Assembly: GCA_002340325.1 (NCBI GenBank)
Contig: DDLV01000158.1
Span: 1-55,150 of the forward strand
Origin: Glaciecola sp. UBA2563
Lineage (GTDB): Bacteria; Pseudomonadota; Gammaproteobacteria; Enterobacterales; Alteromonadaceae
DNA: 55,150 nt
Direction of reading: 5' to 3'
Shown here: in pieces, positions 43,563 through 53,078 of the stretch
Layout: each line of letters begins with the position of its first letter
Numbering within the stretch: position 1 is the stretch's first letter
Made by a program: the position numbers and the translations under genes
The notes under the pieces: model-generated
What the model saw: the letters and a program-made list of their open reading frames with translations, nothing else
Database searches by the model: none
Told to the model about the DNA's origin: nothing

Positions 43563-45506
43563 CTACGATCCAATTATGCCGCCATCTTTACGTCTGATAA
43601 CCAGTGTTGCATCTCGTGGAATCGTTTTACCATCAAACATCTTAGGAAAGTTTGTGCTGGTAGGATCGCCGTTACCAGGATGCTGAAGGTTAACAAACGC
43701 AGTTCTTCGATCTGGAGTCATCGTAAACCCAGTTACTTCGTCACTTGATACACCGACAAGTAAACGCTTGGGCTCAATAGTTTCCTGTGTTGTGTCAAGT
43801 ACAGTAAGCTGGTCTTGTAGACCATCTGGCTGTCCACCGTCGGTGCCAATAAACAACCGACCTGCGTCATCAGCATATGCCAAATCCGGATCAGTAAATA
43901 CGCCTTCAGTTCCTTTGGTATCAGAGGCAAGTAAGATGATTTCCCATGTAAAGGTAGTTCCTAAGTAATCATCAGAGTCTACCGTACGAATAATGTGGCC
44001 GTCGCTGTTAGGCGCTTGCGGATTCGCTGCATTTGGCTCAGTACGTCTTGAGTTATTCGTCAATGTCCAAAAGACCGCACCTTCTTTACCTATTGTGGTC
44101 CACTCAGGGCGGTCCATTGGTGTTGCGCCAAGAATGTCAGCGGCAATTCGCGTATCGATTAACAAATCAGCTTGCGTAGCGAACTTGTCAGCGAGAAGAG
44201 GGTTTTCAATGGTTAATTCCATCCACTCCCCAGTGCCATCTTCATCAAACCTCGCGACATAGAGCTTACCCTCGTCTAATGGGCTCATGCCTTGTTCTAA
44301 TGCTTCTCTCCATGGTTTTTCGGAGACATACTTGTAGCAGTAATCAAACCTTTGATCATCACCCATATATGCAGCAATGCGACCAGAGCCACTTTCTGCT
44401 AACGCAACTGCTTCGTGTTTGAATCGTCCCATTGCCGTTCGCTTCACAGGTTTTTGAGTACCGTCAAACGGGTCAATCTCTACAATCCAACCAAAGCGTC
44501 TGTGCTCATTAACATAATCGGGATCAGTCAAGTCAAATCGCTTGTCATAGAGGTGCCAGCTGTAACCAAAACCATTAGCTGAGAAACCATATCTATCTAG
44601 CGCTTCATTCTCAGGAAGTTCCAATATTGCTGCAAATTCCTCTGCACTTAATGTAGATGAACCAAAATAACCATTAAAGTTCTCTTCACATGTCAAATAA
44701 GTACCCCATGGAGTAGCGCCTGAGCCACAGTTGTTCACAGTTCCCAATGGAACATTCCCTGCTGGGTTTTGGAGCTTTTCAGATTTGGCAGCCGGTCCAG
44801 AAAATGTAACACGCGAGTTAACAGTAATGCGACGTGCCCAATTACTGTTCCTCGCTTTCCATCCTCTTCGAGTATTAGTGATACGAACAACAGAAACACC
44901 ATGTGCATTTTGGGAAAGTCGAACATCTTCCAGACTTTCTGGTGCTTCTTTGCCAAGAACGTGCGTATTTCGTCCAAACTCATGGTTAATACACAATACG
45001 CCTTGGTCACTTCTCAATAGGCTGCGATCACCATAATTCTGAGAGTATCTTTGGTCCAACGGGAAGAACCACATACCGTCATGACCAATACCTACTTGAA
45101 GTGATTGCTGTTCTGAAGTCGGGCGAGTATCTGGGTCTCCTTCATAGGTCTCAGTGGCGCCTGGTTCAATCGGTGTGCCCCACGGAAGAATGACATCATA
45201 CTCATAGTCGGGAGAAATTGTGGGCATTGTTGTGTCAACAACATCTGCAATAGCAACAGGTTTAAAATTTATCAGATTTTTATAATCACCTGATGTGCCG
45301 CTAGATTTACTCCAGGCAGCGGTTGCCGCAGGCGCAAAAAAGCCAGCAGCTGCGACCGCAGCTGAACCGACCATGACTTTGCGGCGGGACATATTTGCCT
45401 CAAGTATTGACGCAAAAGGACGATTTCCTGATTTATTCGATGAAATGTTTTCCATTTCATCGTGTATTTCGGCGTTATCACTTATTCCATTGTCAAATTC
45501 TGACAT
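43563..45506 (-). CDS. PhoX-family (DUF839) Tat-exported phosphatase
   Basis: The 647-residue protein carries a twin-arginine signal at 40-46 (SRRKVMV) followed by a hydrophobic run, after an unusually long ~39-residue N-terminal extension. The body is a PhoX-like beta propeller with segments such as GVLCINHEFGRN and TPWGTYLTCEENFNGYF. PhoX enzymes are periplasmic phosphomonoesterases using iron and calcium, common in marine bacteria. It may be regulated by phosphate, but no clear Pho box was found upstream. Confidence 0.92.
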   Translation of the reverse strand: MSEFDNGISDNAEIHDEMENISSNKSGNRPFASILEANMSRRKVMVGSAAVAAAGFFAPAATAAWSKSSGTSGDYKNLINFKPVAIADVVDTTMPTISPDYEYDVILPWGTPIEPGATETYEGDPDTRPTSEQQSLQVGIGHDGMWFFPLDQRYSQNYGDRSLLRSDQGVLCINHEFGRNTHVLGKEAPESLEDVRLSQNAHGVSVVRITNTRRGWKARNSNWARRITVNSRVTFSGPAAKSEKLQNPAGNVPLGTVNNCGSGATPWGTYLTCEENFNGYFGSSTLSAEEFAAILELPENEALDRYGFSANGFGYSWHLYDKRFDLTDPDYVNEHRRFGWIVEIDPFDGTQKPVKRTAMGRFKHEAVALAESGSGRIAAYMGDDQRFDYCYKYVSEKPWREALEQGMSPLDEGKLYVARFDEDGTGEWMELTIENPLLADKFATQADLLIDTRIAADILGATPMDRPEWTTIGKEGAVFWTLTNNSRRTEPNAANPQAPNSDGHIIRTVDSDDYLGTTFTWEIILLASDTKGTEGVFTDPDLAYADDAGRLFIGTDGGQPDGLQDQLTVLDTTQETIEPKRLLVGVSSDEVTGFTMTPDRRTAFVNLQHPGNGDPTSTNFPKMFDGKTIPRDATLVIRRKDGGIIGS

Positions 45507-45843
45507 GAATCCGTCTCCATTTCGGGTTACTAGTTAGTTAAATTTGGGCTTCGCTTGACAGGTTGATAAGACGTCAAACAGCGACTTAAGATAGCGCAGT
45601 AACCTTTACAAATTGGTGAACGAAATATGAATGATTGTTGTCAGTTTGATTACTAAAAACTTACACTTTTATTACAAGCCTCTAACCGATTTGTACTCAT
45701 GTTCTTAAGAATTCGATGGTGCGATAGTGGTGGCGAGGAGAATCATAAACACAAAGAATCTGGTGAATAGCTAAATTCGTTGTAAGGTAATTCCTCATTT
45801 TTCCGATAACTTACAATACATAGCAAATATCAGCGGGCACAAC
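45507..45843. other. Divergent phoX / chemoreceptor intergenic region
   Basis: About 340 bases carrying the promoters of two divergent genes. The only clear element is the sigma-28-like promoter near its right end. A Pho box was looked for and not found. Confidence 0.5.
45783..45809 (+). promoter_or_regulatory. Sigma-28 (FliA)-like flagellar promoter
   Basis: TAAG-N15-TCCGATAA (45783-45809) differs from the FliA consensus TAAA-N15-GCCGATAA at two positions and has the right spacing. It ends 34 bases before the chemoreceptor ATG, which fits sigma-28 control of chemotaxis genes. Confidence 0.7.
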
Positions 45844-47412
45844 ATGCGCAAAAATGTTCACACCACTGGAAAAGAGCAACGCTTCGGTAAAAACACTAGG
45901 CTCATTTCAGGCACTGACACGCGAGGCGTAATTCAATACTGTAACGAAGATTTTCAGCAAATCAGTGGTTATGAATACGACGAGCTAATTGGCAAAAATC
46001 ACAACATAATACGCCATCCAGATATGCCATCTTCTGTTTTTAAAGAAATGTGGGCAACGCTCAAAGCTGGTAAGGTGTGGATGGGGCTGGTTAAAAATCG
46101 TTGTAAGAATGGCGATCATTATTGGGTATCAGCATTTGTTACCCCAGTTCTTGAAAACGGTAAAATTATTGGTTACGAATCTGTTCGAACGAATGCAACA
46201 GAAGAAGAGAAAGCGAGAGCATATGAGTGTTATAAACGACTCAATGCTAACAAACCTGCAGTTTCAATGATGCGCAGAATTAAGACTGTCGGTGCTTTCT
46301 TTGCACCGTCTTTGGCGCTAGCCTTGATAGCTGGTTTGTCTATTGGCGTTTGGAAAGGGAATCTGTTTGTCGGCATTTTGTCTTTTGCTTGTGTAATGTT
46401 AAGCGCCCTTTTATCGTATTTCTATCGAAACAAAGAATTACGCAATATTCTTGAAATTGCGCCAACTACTTATTCCAACGAAATGGTATCGCAAACATAT
46501 TTTGAAGAAACTGGCGTAATATCACGGGTAAAACTGGCGTTTAAAAGCGAGATTGGACGAGGCAAAACTGCACTTGCACGTATTTCAGACAGCATAGGTG
46601 GTCTGCAAACTATTGCTTCACAACAAATGAAATCCGCTACTGAAACTGGCGAAGCGGTTGAAGAGCAGGAAAGGTTAACACAGCAAATAGCGTCAGCAGT
46701 TACTCAGATGAGCCAGGCAATACGAGAAGTTGCTTCAAGAGTCGACTCAAGTGCCGAGGTTGTTAGGCAGTCTGCTGACCAAGTAAGCGTAGGTGTAAAA
46801 GACGCCAAGGATGCCACCGATTCAATCAAGTCGTTAAGAAACTCCGTTTCATCTGTAGCAAATTCTGTGGTTGAACTCTCAGATTCGACAAATGAGATTG
46901 GCTCGGTCACCCAAACCATTACCGACATCGCAGAGCAAACTAACTTGCTTGCATTAAACGCCGCAATTGAAGCTGCGAGAGCTGGGGAACAAGGTCGCGG
47001 ATTTGCTGTTGTTGCAGATGAGGTCAGATCTCTAGCTCAGCGTACGCGCGAATCGACCGAGGAGATTCACGCTATCATATCAAAGCTACAGCATCGCTCT
47101 GAAATGGCAGTTAAAGCCTCAAGGGAGGGAGAGAATACGGCAGATATGGGTATCGAAAAGGTAGAAAAAACGCAGAATCACTTCTCAGAAATTAATCAGA
47201 TGATGGAATCAGTCACTGGCATGTCAGTGGAAATGGCAGGAGCCACAGAAGAACAAAGCAATGCATCAGCGCATATTGATGAGCAAATCAATGGTATCGC
47301 AACGACTGCCACACAGACCCAAATCAACGCAAAAGAGTCTTTGTCTACCAGTGATCAACTGAATAAAACAATTGAAGACATAAGGTCACTAGTAAACAGA
47401 TTTAATGTTTAA
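45844..47412 (+). CDS. Aer-like methyl-accepting chemotaxis protein with PAS domain
   Basis: The 522-residue receptor has an N-terminal cytoplasmic PAS domain (about 20-125) with the Aer-typical NHNIIRHPDMP near residue 52-62, two membrane helices (about 152-200) with almost no periplasmic part, and a C-terminal signalling domain with EQTNLLALNAAIEAARAGEQ. Aer binds FAD and senses redox state or oxygen. Expression is probably flagellar, from the sigma-28-like promoter. Confidence 0.92.
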   Translation: MRKNVHTTGKEQRFGKNTRLISGTDTRGVIQYCNEDFQQISGYEYDELIGKNHNIIRHPDMPSSVFKEMWATLKAGKVWMGLVKNRCKNGDHYWVSAFVTPVLENGKIIGYESVRTNATEEEKARAYECYKRLNANKPAVSMMRRIKTVGAFFAPSLALALIAGLSIGVWKGNLFVGILSFACVMLSALLSYFYRNKELRNILEIAPTTYSNEMVSQTYFEETGVISRVKLAFKSEIGRGKTALARISDSIGGLQTIASQQMKSATETGEAVEEQERLTQQIASAVTQMSQAIREVASRVDSSAEVVRQSADQVSVGVKDAKDATDSIKSLRNSVSSVANSVVELSDSTNEIGSVTQTITDIAEQTNLLALNAAIEAARAGEQGRGFAVVADEVRSLAQRTRESTEEIHAIISKLQHRSEMAVKASREGENTADMGIEKVEKTQNHFSEINQMMESVTGMSVEMAGATEEQSNASAHIDEQINGIATTATQTQINAKESLSTSDQLNKTIEDIRSLVNRFNV

Positions 47413-47477
47413 ACTCGAGGTAGAGGTGGACGTGTTGCCACTTCAGTTTCTGCTATATATTTTGCCAGCTAAACCTA

Positions 47478-49040
47478 TTACTTTGGAATAGCCTCGAGTA
47501 GGGTTTTAGTATAACTTTGCTGGGGAGATGCCCAGACGGTTTCGACATCACCGCTTTCGACTAAGTCGCCGTGTTTAAGCACAATAACGCGGTCACACAG
47601 TTTTCTTACAACACTTAAATCATGCGAGATAAACAGCATACTCAAATTGTGTTTCGCTACTAGCTCAAGTATTAAGTCCAGAATTTGTTTTTGAATGGTA
47701 ACGTCAAGGGCTGATACTGGTTCATCCGCAATAATAAACTCAGGTTTTGTTGCTATCGCTCGCCCTATGGCTATTCGCTGTCGCTGACCACCTGAAAATT
47801 CATGTGGATATTTTCGCACAAAGCTCCGCGCCAATCCGACATCATCCATTAAGGTCAACACCGCGTCTGTTAAATTTTTCCCTTTAGCAATGCCATGAAG
47901 CTTTAGTGGCTCCGCGAGAATATCAAACACCGTCATTCTGGGATTTAAAGAGGCGTATGGATCTTGAAAAATCATTTGCATACGGCGACGAAAAGGCAAA
48001 AACTCTCTGGCGGTTTTGTCCAGAAGAGATTCTCCATCAAAAGTAACCGAGCCAGTCGCTGGCACAAGTTGCAGTAGACTTCTACCAATAGTCGATTTCC
48101 CGGAACCGGATTCACCCACTAGACCTAAGATTTCACCGCGTTTAACTTCAAAATTTACATCATCAACAGCTCGAAAAACACCTTTGTCTGTTGGAAACTC
48201 GATGGCGAGATTTTTTGCGGTCAAAATTTCTTCGGGATGTGTTGTATTTTGTTCCTTTGCGCCTTCTGGAATTGCGTTAATCAGCATTTGCGTATATTCA
48301 TGCTGCGGATTTTCAAAAACCACATCGGTATCACCCGATTCAACGACCTCGCCTGATTTCATGACAATAACGCGATCGCTCAGTTCTTTTACCACTGCGA
48401 GATCGTGACTAATAAAAATCACCGCAATATCACGTTGTTTTTGTATCTCTGATACCAATTCCAATATCTGTTTTTGTATAGTGACATCAAGCGCTGTGGT
48501 TGGCTCATCCGCTATAAGTAGTTTGGGTTCGGCGATTAACGCCATTGCGATCATAACCCGTTGGCGCATACCGCCTGAAAATTCATGCGGCCAAGCGTTA
48601 AAGCTTTGCTCTGGGTTTCGAATACCCACTTCATCAAGCAATGCAATCGCCTTGGCTTTTGCGTCAGAATGAGAAAGCTTTTGATGATATGTCAATGGTT
48701 CTATAAGTTGATTGCCAATCGTCATATAGGGATTAAGGCAGGTCATTGGATCCTGAAAGATCATCGATATTTGATTGCCTCTTACCTTGAGCTGATAATC
48801 AGAATCTGCACCAAGCAAATCGACACCATCAAAAATGGCAGTACCTTGGTCAATATGACCGGGTGGCATTGGTATTAGTCCCAACATTGAATAGCAAGTA
48901 ACGGATTTGCCAGAGCCGGATTCGCCCACAATGGCAAGTGTTTCACCCGCACTAACATTGAAACTAACATCGTCGACTGCCTGTATAATGCCGTTTCGAG
49001 TACGAAAGCTCACACTTAAGTTTTCAACATTCAATAACAT
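47478..49040 (-). CDS. Fused dual-ATPase of an oligopeptide ABC transporter (OppDF/YejF type)
   Basis: The 520-residue protein has two complete ABC cassettes in one chain. Each has Walker A (GESGSGKS), a signature (SGGMRQR; SGGQRQR) and Walker B (LLIADEPTTALD; FIIADEPVSALD). Together they power peptide uptake. It resembles YejF and is the last gene of the operon oppA-oppB-oppC-oppDF. Confidence 0.94.
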   Translation of the reverse strand: MLLNVENLSVSFRTRNGIIQAVDDVSFNVSAGETLAIVGESGSGKSVTCYSMLGLIPMPPGHIDQGTAIFDGVDLLGADSDYQLKVRGNQISMIFQDPMTCLNPYMTIGNQLIEPLTYHQKLSHSDAKAKAIALLDEVGIRNPEQSFNAWPHEFSGGMRQRVMIAMALIAEPKLLIADEPTTALDVTIQKQILELVSEIQKQRDIAVIFISHDLAVVKELSDRVIVMKSGEVVESGDTDVVFENPQHEYTQMLINAIPEGAKEQNTTHPEEILTAKNLAIEFPTDKGVFRAVDDVNFEVKRGEILGLVGESGSGKSTIGRSLLQLVPATGSVTFDGESLLDKTAREFLPFRRRMQMIFQDPYASLNPRMTVFDILAEPLKLHGIAKGKNLTDAVLTLMDDVGLARSFVRKYPHEFSGGQRQRIAIGRAIATKPEFIIADEPVSALDVTIQKQILDLILELVAKHNLSMLFISHDLSVVRKLCDRVIVLKHGDLVESGDVETVWASPQQSYTKTLLEAIPK

Positions 49041-49043
49041 CGA

Positions 49044-49922
49044 TCAATCCTTAGACGCTCTTACATCCAGCGCGTCACGAAGACCATCGCCAAGAAAATT
49101 CAAAGAAAACAGTACCAGCGACAACGCAAGCCCCGGAAAGATGAGTAACCAAGGGTATTCTTCCATGGTTTCAACGCCACCGGAAATGAGCAATCCCCAA
49201 CTCGATTGAGGAGGCTGAATGCCAAGACCAAGGAAACTTAAAAATGCTTCAAGCAGCATTACGTTGGGTATGGTCAGGGTGGTGTAAACAATAACAGGAC
49301 CGATAGCATTAGGAATAATGTGCCGCCAGATAATAATGTGTTCTGGAAGCCCAATAGATTTTGCTGCTTCTACAAATTCCAATTGTTTTAATGACTGCAC
49401 TTGACTGCGAACTATGCGGGCCATGGTTAACCATTCGAATAGGCCAATCGCCAAGAAAAGTAAAAACAAGGAGCGGCCAAATACCACCATCAGTAGCACG
49501 ATAAAAATCATAAAAGGCAGCGCGTAGATAATGTCGACCAAACGCATCATTATGGCATCTGTTCGGCCACCAACATACCCCGCAACTGCACCGTATGTAA
49601 CACCAATTAACAGCGCGACGCCTGTTGCAATAAGGCCTACGGCAATAGAAACTCGACCGCCATAGAGCACTCTTGTAAGCACATCGCGGCCCAGCGTATC
49701 AGTTCCCATCCAGTGCTGCATAGAAGGCCCGGATGCACCTAGCGCTAAATTTTGTTGTTCATACCCATAAGGCGTTAACCAAGGCACAAAGATACATGCC
49801 AGACCAATAACAATTAACACCACTAAACCGAACATCGCTAGTCGGTTTTTCTTTAACCGCACCCATGCATCTTGCCAAAGTGAGTTACCCGCTTCAAAAT
49901 CCTTAAGTGAATCCGTTATCAT
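49044..49922 (-). CDS. oppC: Oligopeptide ABC permease, OppC type
   Basis: The 292-residue inner-membrane permease has the OppC N-terminal segment (WVRLKKNRLAMFGLVVL), about six helices and the coupling motif EAAKSIGLPEHIIIWRHIIP. It overlaps oppB by four bases and ends three bases before the ATPase start. Confidence 0.93.
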   Translation of the reverse strand: MITDSLKDFEAGNSLWQDAWVRLKKNRLAMFGLVVLIVIGLACIFVPWLTPYGYEQQNLALGASGPSMQHWMGTDTLGRDVLTRVLYGGRVSIAVGLIATGVALLIGVTYGAVAGYVGGRTDAIMMRLVDIIYALPFMIFIVLLMVVFGRSLFLLFLAIGLFEWLTMARIVRSQVQSLKQLEFVEAAKSIGLPEHIIIWRHIIPNAIGPVIVYTTLTIPNVMLLEAFLSFLGLGIQPPQSSWGLLISGGVETMEEYPWLLIFPGLALSLVLFSLNFLGDGLRDALDVRASKD

Positions 49923-50854
49923 GATTTGCCCTCCACTTCAGCGCGTAAGCGGGGGTTGAGATAAGCAGCTAAGATATCCGAAAGTAAATTGAACAATATA
50001 ATCAATCCCGCAAGGAACACTGTACAGCCCAAAATCAATGTGTAATCCCGATTAAAAGCTGCCTGCACATAGAATCTACCAAGGCCGTGTATTTGGAACA
50101 CTGTTTCAATTACAAAAGAGCCTGATAATATACCCGCGAAAGCTGGCCCTAAATAAGCAATGACGGGCATGATGCCGCCGCGTAAACCGTGCTTTAACAC
50201 TACCACATAGTTAGGCAGCCCCTTTGCGCGAGCAGTGCGAATATAATCTTGAGATAATACTTCCAACATGCCTCCACGACTCAAACGAGCCACATACGCT
50301 GCGTACATTGCGCCCAATGTCACGCTTGGCAGAATTTTATCGCCAGGTAAGTCTCCCCATCCCGAAACCGGTAGCCACTCTAACCAAATTCCAAAAATTA
50401 ATACCAGCACCGGTCCCAACAAAAACGTCGGCATACAAATCCCTATCATTGCCGCTGACATAGAGACATAGTCTTGCGTGGAATTTGGTTTTAACGCTGC
50501 AATGACACCTGCAGTCCCTCCTATCACCAATGCCACACAAATCGCATAAAAGCCAAGTTCAGCAGTGACGGGAAAACCAGTGGCAATAAGTTCATTGACA
50601 CTTCTTCCGGGGTATTTAAAGGTAGGTCCAAGGTCCCCTTGAAGCAGATCACCAAGATAAGAAAAGTACTGTTGTATCAGAGGTTGATCAAGATTGTACT
50701 GCGCTTCAAGCGCAGCTTTGACGACCGGCGCGACGCTTTTCTCACCGTCAAATGGACCGCCCGGTGCGAACCGGACTAGAAAAAACGTCAAGGTGATCAC
50801 AACCAACAACACCGGTATCGCTTGGAGGACCCGAAAGAATATAAATTTGGCCAC
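49919..50854 (-). CDS. oppB: Oligopeptide ABC permease, OppB type
   Basis: The 311-residue permease starts with FFRVLQAIPVLLVVITLTFF and carries RTARAKGLPNYVVVLKHGLR as the coupling loop, typical of OppB. It starts two bases after oppA and partners OppC in the membrane. Confidence 0.93.
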   Translation of the reverse strand: MAKFIFFRVLQAIPVLLVVITLTFFLVRFAPGGPFDGEKSVAPVVKAALEAQYNLDQPLIQQYFSYLGDLLQGDLGPTFKYPGRSVNELIATGFPVTAELGFYAICVALVIGGTAGVIAALKPNSTQDYVSMSAAMIGICMPTFLLGPVLVLIFGIWLEWLPVSGWGDLPGDKILPSVTLGAMYAAYVARLSRGGMLEVLSQDYIRTARAKGLPNYVVVLKHGLRGGIMPVIAYLGPAFAGILSGSFVIETVFQIHGLGRFYVQAAFNRDYTLILGCTVFLAGLIILFNLLSDILAAYLNPRLRAEVEGKS

Positions 50855-50856
50855 AA

Positions 50857-52491
50857 CTATTCTCCCAGCTCGATGTATTTGTAGTAATAATAATTGAGAT
50901 AATTCTTGTGCAGGTTCTTTACTGAAGGATGCAATAAGTACTTGGTTTTATAGGTATAAATAGGCGCAAAAGGCAAATCCGTCATAATCCGCGTCTCTGC
51001 TTGATAAAACAGCTCATTTCTTTCCTCTGGCGTTTTTGCACCAGGTATCGTCTGCATGATCATTTCATCGTATTCTGGTACAACATAACCTGAACGATTG
51101 TTACCATTTGTCGAAAGACCTAAATCAAGAAAGTTCATTGGATCTACGTAATCACCAATCCATCCTGCTCTTGCAATGTCATAGTCCAATCGGTTTCTGC
51201 TATCCAAATAGACTTTCCATTCCTGATTAACCAACCCGACACTGACATTGAGCTTTTTATTCCACATTTGCTGAATGGCAACCGCTATTTTACGGTGAGA
51301 TTCATTAGTGTTGTAAAGCAAATCGACAGGAGGGAAACCTTCGCCATTTGGATAGCCAGCTTCCGCTAGTAAGCGCTTAGCTTCTTCGGGATCATAATCA
51401 ATAAGTTTAGGTGGATAATAACCACCGACGCCTGGAGGTACGAGTGAATAACTTGGGTCAACGACACCATGCATAACTTCCGATGCAATCGTGTCTCTGT
51501 CAATCGTAAGCGCAAATGCCCTTCTTACTCTTGCGTCGTCAAAAGGAGGTCGCGAGACGTTGAACTGGTAATAGTAGGTCCCTAAATACGCATTATTGAC
51601 AAATTTGTCTGGCTCATTTTCGCGATAATGAGGGACTTTATCGAGCGGGATTTCATAGGTTTTGTGCACCTGCCCGGCACGAAACATGCGCTCTTCAGTG
51701 GAGTAGTTTTCCACTGGATAAAACACAACACCGTTGAGTTTTACATTCGCCGCATCCCAGTAATGAGGATTCTTTTCGACGCGTATTTGGTGATAGATTT
51801 TCCATTCAGTTAACACAAATGGGCCGTTACCTACCATATTTCCAGGTCGTCCCCATTGTGTATATTGATCGGTCATTGCACCATGTGCCAACACCACATG
51901 TTTAGGCACGGCGTATAGCGAATGGTGATTCAATAAATTAAGAAAATAAGGTGCTGGATTTTCTAATTCCACTTGCAATGTATGGGTATCTAAGGCTTTG
52001 ACACCAACTTCACTAAAGTCATCAAGTTGACCTGTGCCCCAGGCTTCTGCATTCTTTATTATAAAAAGCATATACGCATATTCGTTACCCATAATAGGTG
52101 ACGACGCCCGTTCCCATGACCAAACATAATCTTCTGCCGTCATTGACGTGCCATCAGACCACTTTGCATTTTTTCGAATATAGAAGGTATATGTTTTGCC
52201 GTCTTCGGAAATTTCCCAGCTTTCTGCGACTCCAGGTATGGGTTCAAGCGTCTCTGGATGTGCACTGACAAGTCCTTCAAAAAGCGACATGCCAATGTTG
52301 TTTTCGGGGACGCCAGTAGAGATATGTGGATCTAAGGTTTCGGGTTCTGTGCCATTGGCAATGTGTAATATGCCGTTAATATTGCCTTGTTCTACTCGAC
52401 TTTTACCCTGTGAACACGCTGTCAAAAAACCACTAAAGAGCAATATACTGAATAGCAATAAATGTTTATTAGAAATACTAGCTAACTTCAT
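50857..52491 (-). CDS. oppA: Oligopeptide-binding lipoprotein, OppA type
   Basis: The 544-residue periplasmic substrate-binding protein (family 5) has a lipobox ending at Cys26 (GFLTAC), then GTEPETLDPHISTG and AESWEISEDGKTYTFYIRK, all typical of peptide-binding members. Soluble in E. coli, here it appears lipid-anchored. It is the first gene of the operon; two inverted repeats lie in its leader. Confidence 0.93.
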   Translation of the reverse strand: MKLASISNKHLLLFSILLFSGFLTACSQGKSRVEQGNINGILHIANGTEPETLDPHISTGVPENNIGMSLFEGLVSAHPETLEPIPGVAESWEISEDGKTYTFYIRKNAKWSDGTSMTAEDYVWSWERASSPIMGNEYAYMLFIIKNAEAWGTGQLDDFSEVGVKALDTHTLQVELENPAPYFLNLLNHHSLYAVPKHVVLAHGAMTDQYTQWGRPGNMVGNGPFVLTEWKIYHQIRVEKNPHYWDAANVKLNGVVFYPVENYSTEERMFRAGQVHKTYEIPLDKVPHYRENEPDKFVNNAYLGTYYYQFNVSRPPFDDARVRRAFALTIDRDTIASEVMHGVVDPSYSLVPPGVGGYYPPKLIDYDPEEAKRLLAEAGYPNGEGFPPVDLLYNTNESHRKIAVAIQQMWNKKLNVSVGLVNQEWKVYLDSRNRLDYDIARAGWIGDYVDPMNFLDLGLSTNGNNRSGYVVPEYDEMIMQTIPGAKTPEERNELFYQAETRIMTDLPFAPIYTYKTKYLLHPSVKNLHKNYLNYYYYKYIELGE

Positions 52492-52499
52492 AAAGAACG

Positions 52500-52519
52500 A
52501 AAATAATTGTTATTATTTT
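52500..52519. promoter_or_regulatory. Perfect inverted repeat in the oppA leader
   Basis: AAAATAAT-TGTT-ATTATTTT is a perfect 8-4-8 inverted repeat that begins 8 bases before the oppA start. A second one, GACAC-N7-GTGTC, is at 52530-52546. Either could be an operator; the binding protein is unknown. The first is too AT-rich to form a stable RNA hairpin. Confidence 0.4.
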
Positions 52520-52686
52520 GAGTGATTGTGACACAACTTATGTGTCGATACAAAGCGCTATTAATGAGTTTTATTGAATCAAGTAAGTAGTTTTAGCGTC
52601 TGCAACATCATTGAACATGCCTTAAATGACCGACTTTTCAACACGCAAGTTTTTCGTTATCATTTTGTTTTATTCCACAAGCCGAA

Positions 52687-52728
52687 GTGAGGACGACCTC
52701 ACCGCTCAATCTCGTCGGGGACGGCCCC
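52687..52728 (+). promoter_or_regulatory. Guanidine-II (mini-ykkC) riboswitch
   Basis: Two small hairpins stand in tandem directly before the exporter gene: GTGAGG-ACGA-CCTCAC (52687-52702) and GGGG-ACGG-CCCC (52717-52728). Two stems with ACGR tetraloops close to the ribosome site are the definition of the mini-ykkC class, now known as guanidine-II. AAGG near 52733 is the ribosome site. Guanidine binding should free translation of the downstream exporter. Confidence 0.93.
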
Positions 52729-52742
52729 ACTAAGGTTGAGTT

Positions 52743-53078
52743 ATGTCGTGGTTGTTGTTACTTTTCGCAGGTCTATTCGAAGCCCTTTGGGTTATCGGTG
52801 TAGAACGTTCACATCAACATTCTAAAGACTACTGTTTATTATTTGCAGCCGCCTCAATGGCGGTGAGTCTTGTTTTATTCCTGATGTCCACCAAAACTAT
52901 TCCTGTTCACATAGCTTATATTGTATGGCTGGGTATTGGAGTGACGTTTATATATCTCTACAGTGTGTTTATTGAACAAAAAATATTATCACCTCAGCAA
53001 ATAATTTTTGTTGGGTTAGTCTTAATTGGCATTATTGGATTAAAGCTAAGTGGCCAAGTCGGTGTGGGGAAATACTAA
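52743..53078 (+). CDS. gdx: Guanidinium exporter Gdx (SugE-type SMR protein)
   Basis: The 111-residue four-helix protein of the small multidrug resistance family has Gly10, Glu13 and Trp16 in the first helix (FAGLFEALWVIG), the Gdx/SugE pattern. It exports guanidinium in exchange for protons as a dual-topology dimer. The guanidine-II riboswitch just before it strongly supports this reading over a drug-exporting QacE type. The next gene starts at the very next base. Confidence 0.92.
   Translation: MSWLLLLFAGLFEALWVIGVERSHQHSKDYCLLFAAASMAVSLVLFLMSTKTIPVHIAYIVWLGIGVTFIYLYSVFIEQKILSPQQIIFVGLVLIGIIGLKLSGQVGVGKY

Noticed and set aside
45507..45660. Pho box before phoX
   Set aside because: CTGTTTG and CTGTCAA occur but about 20 bases apart instead of in 11-base repeats, and no third unit is present.
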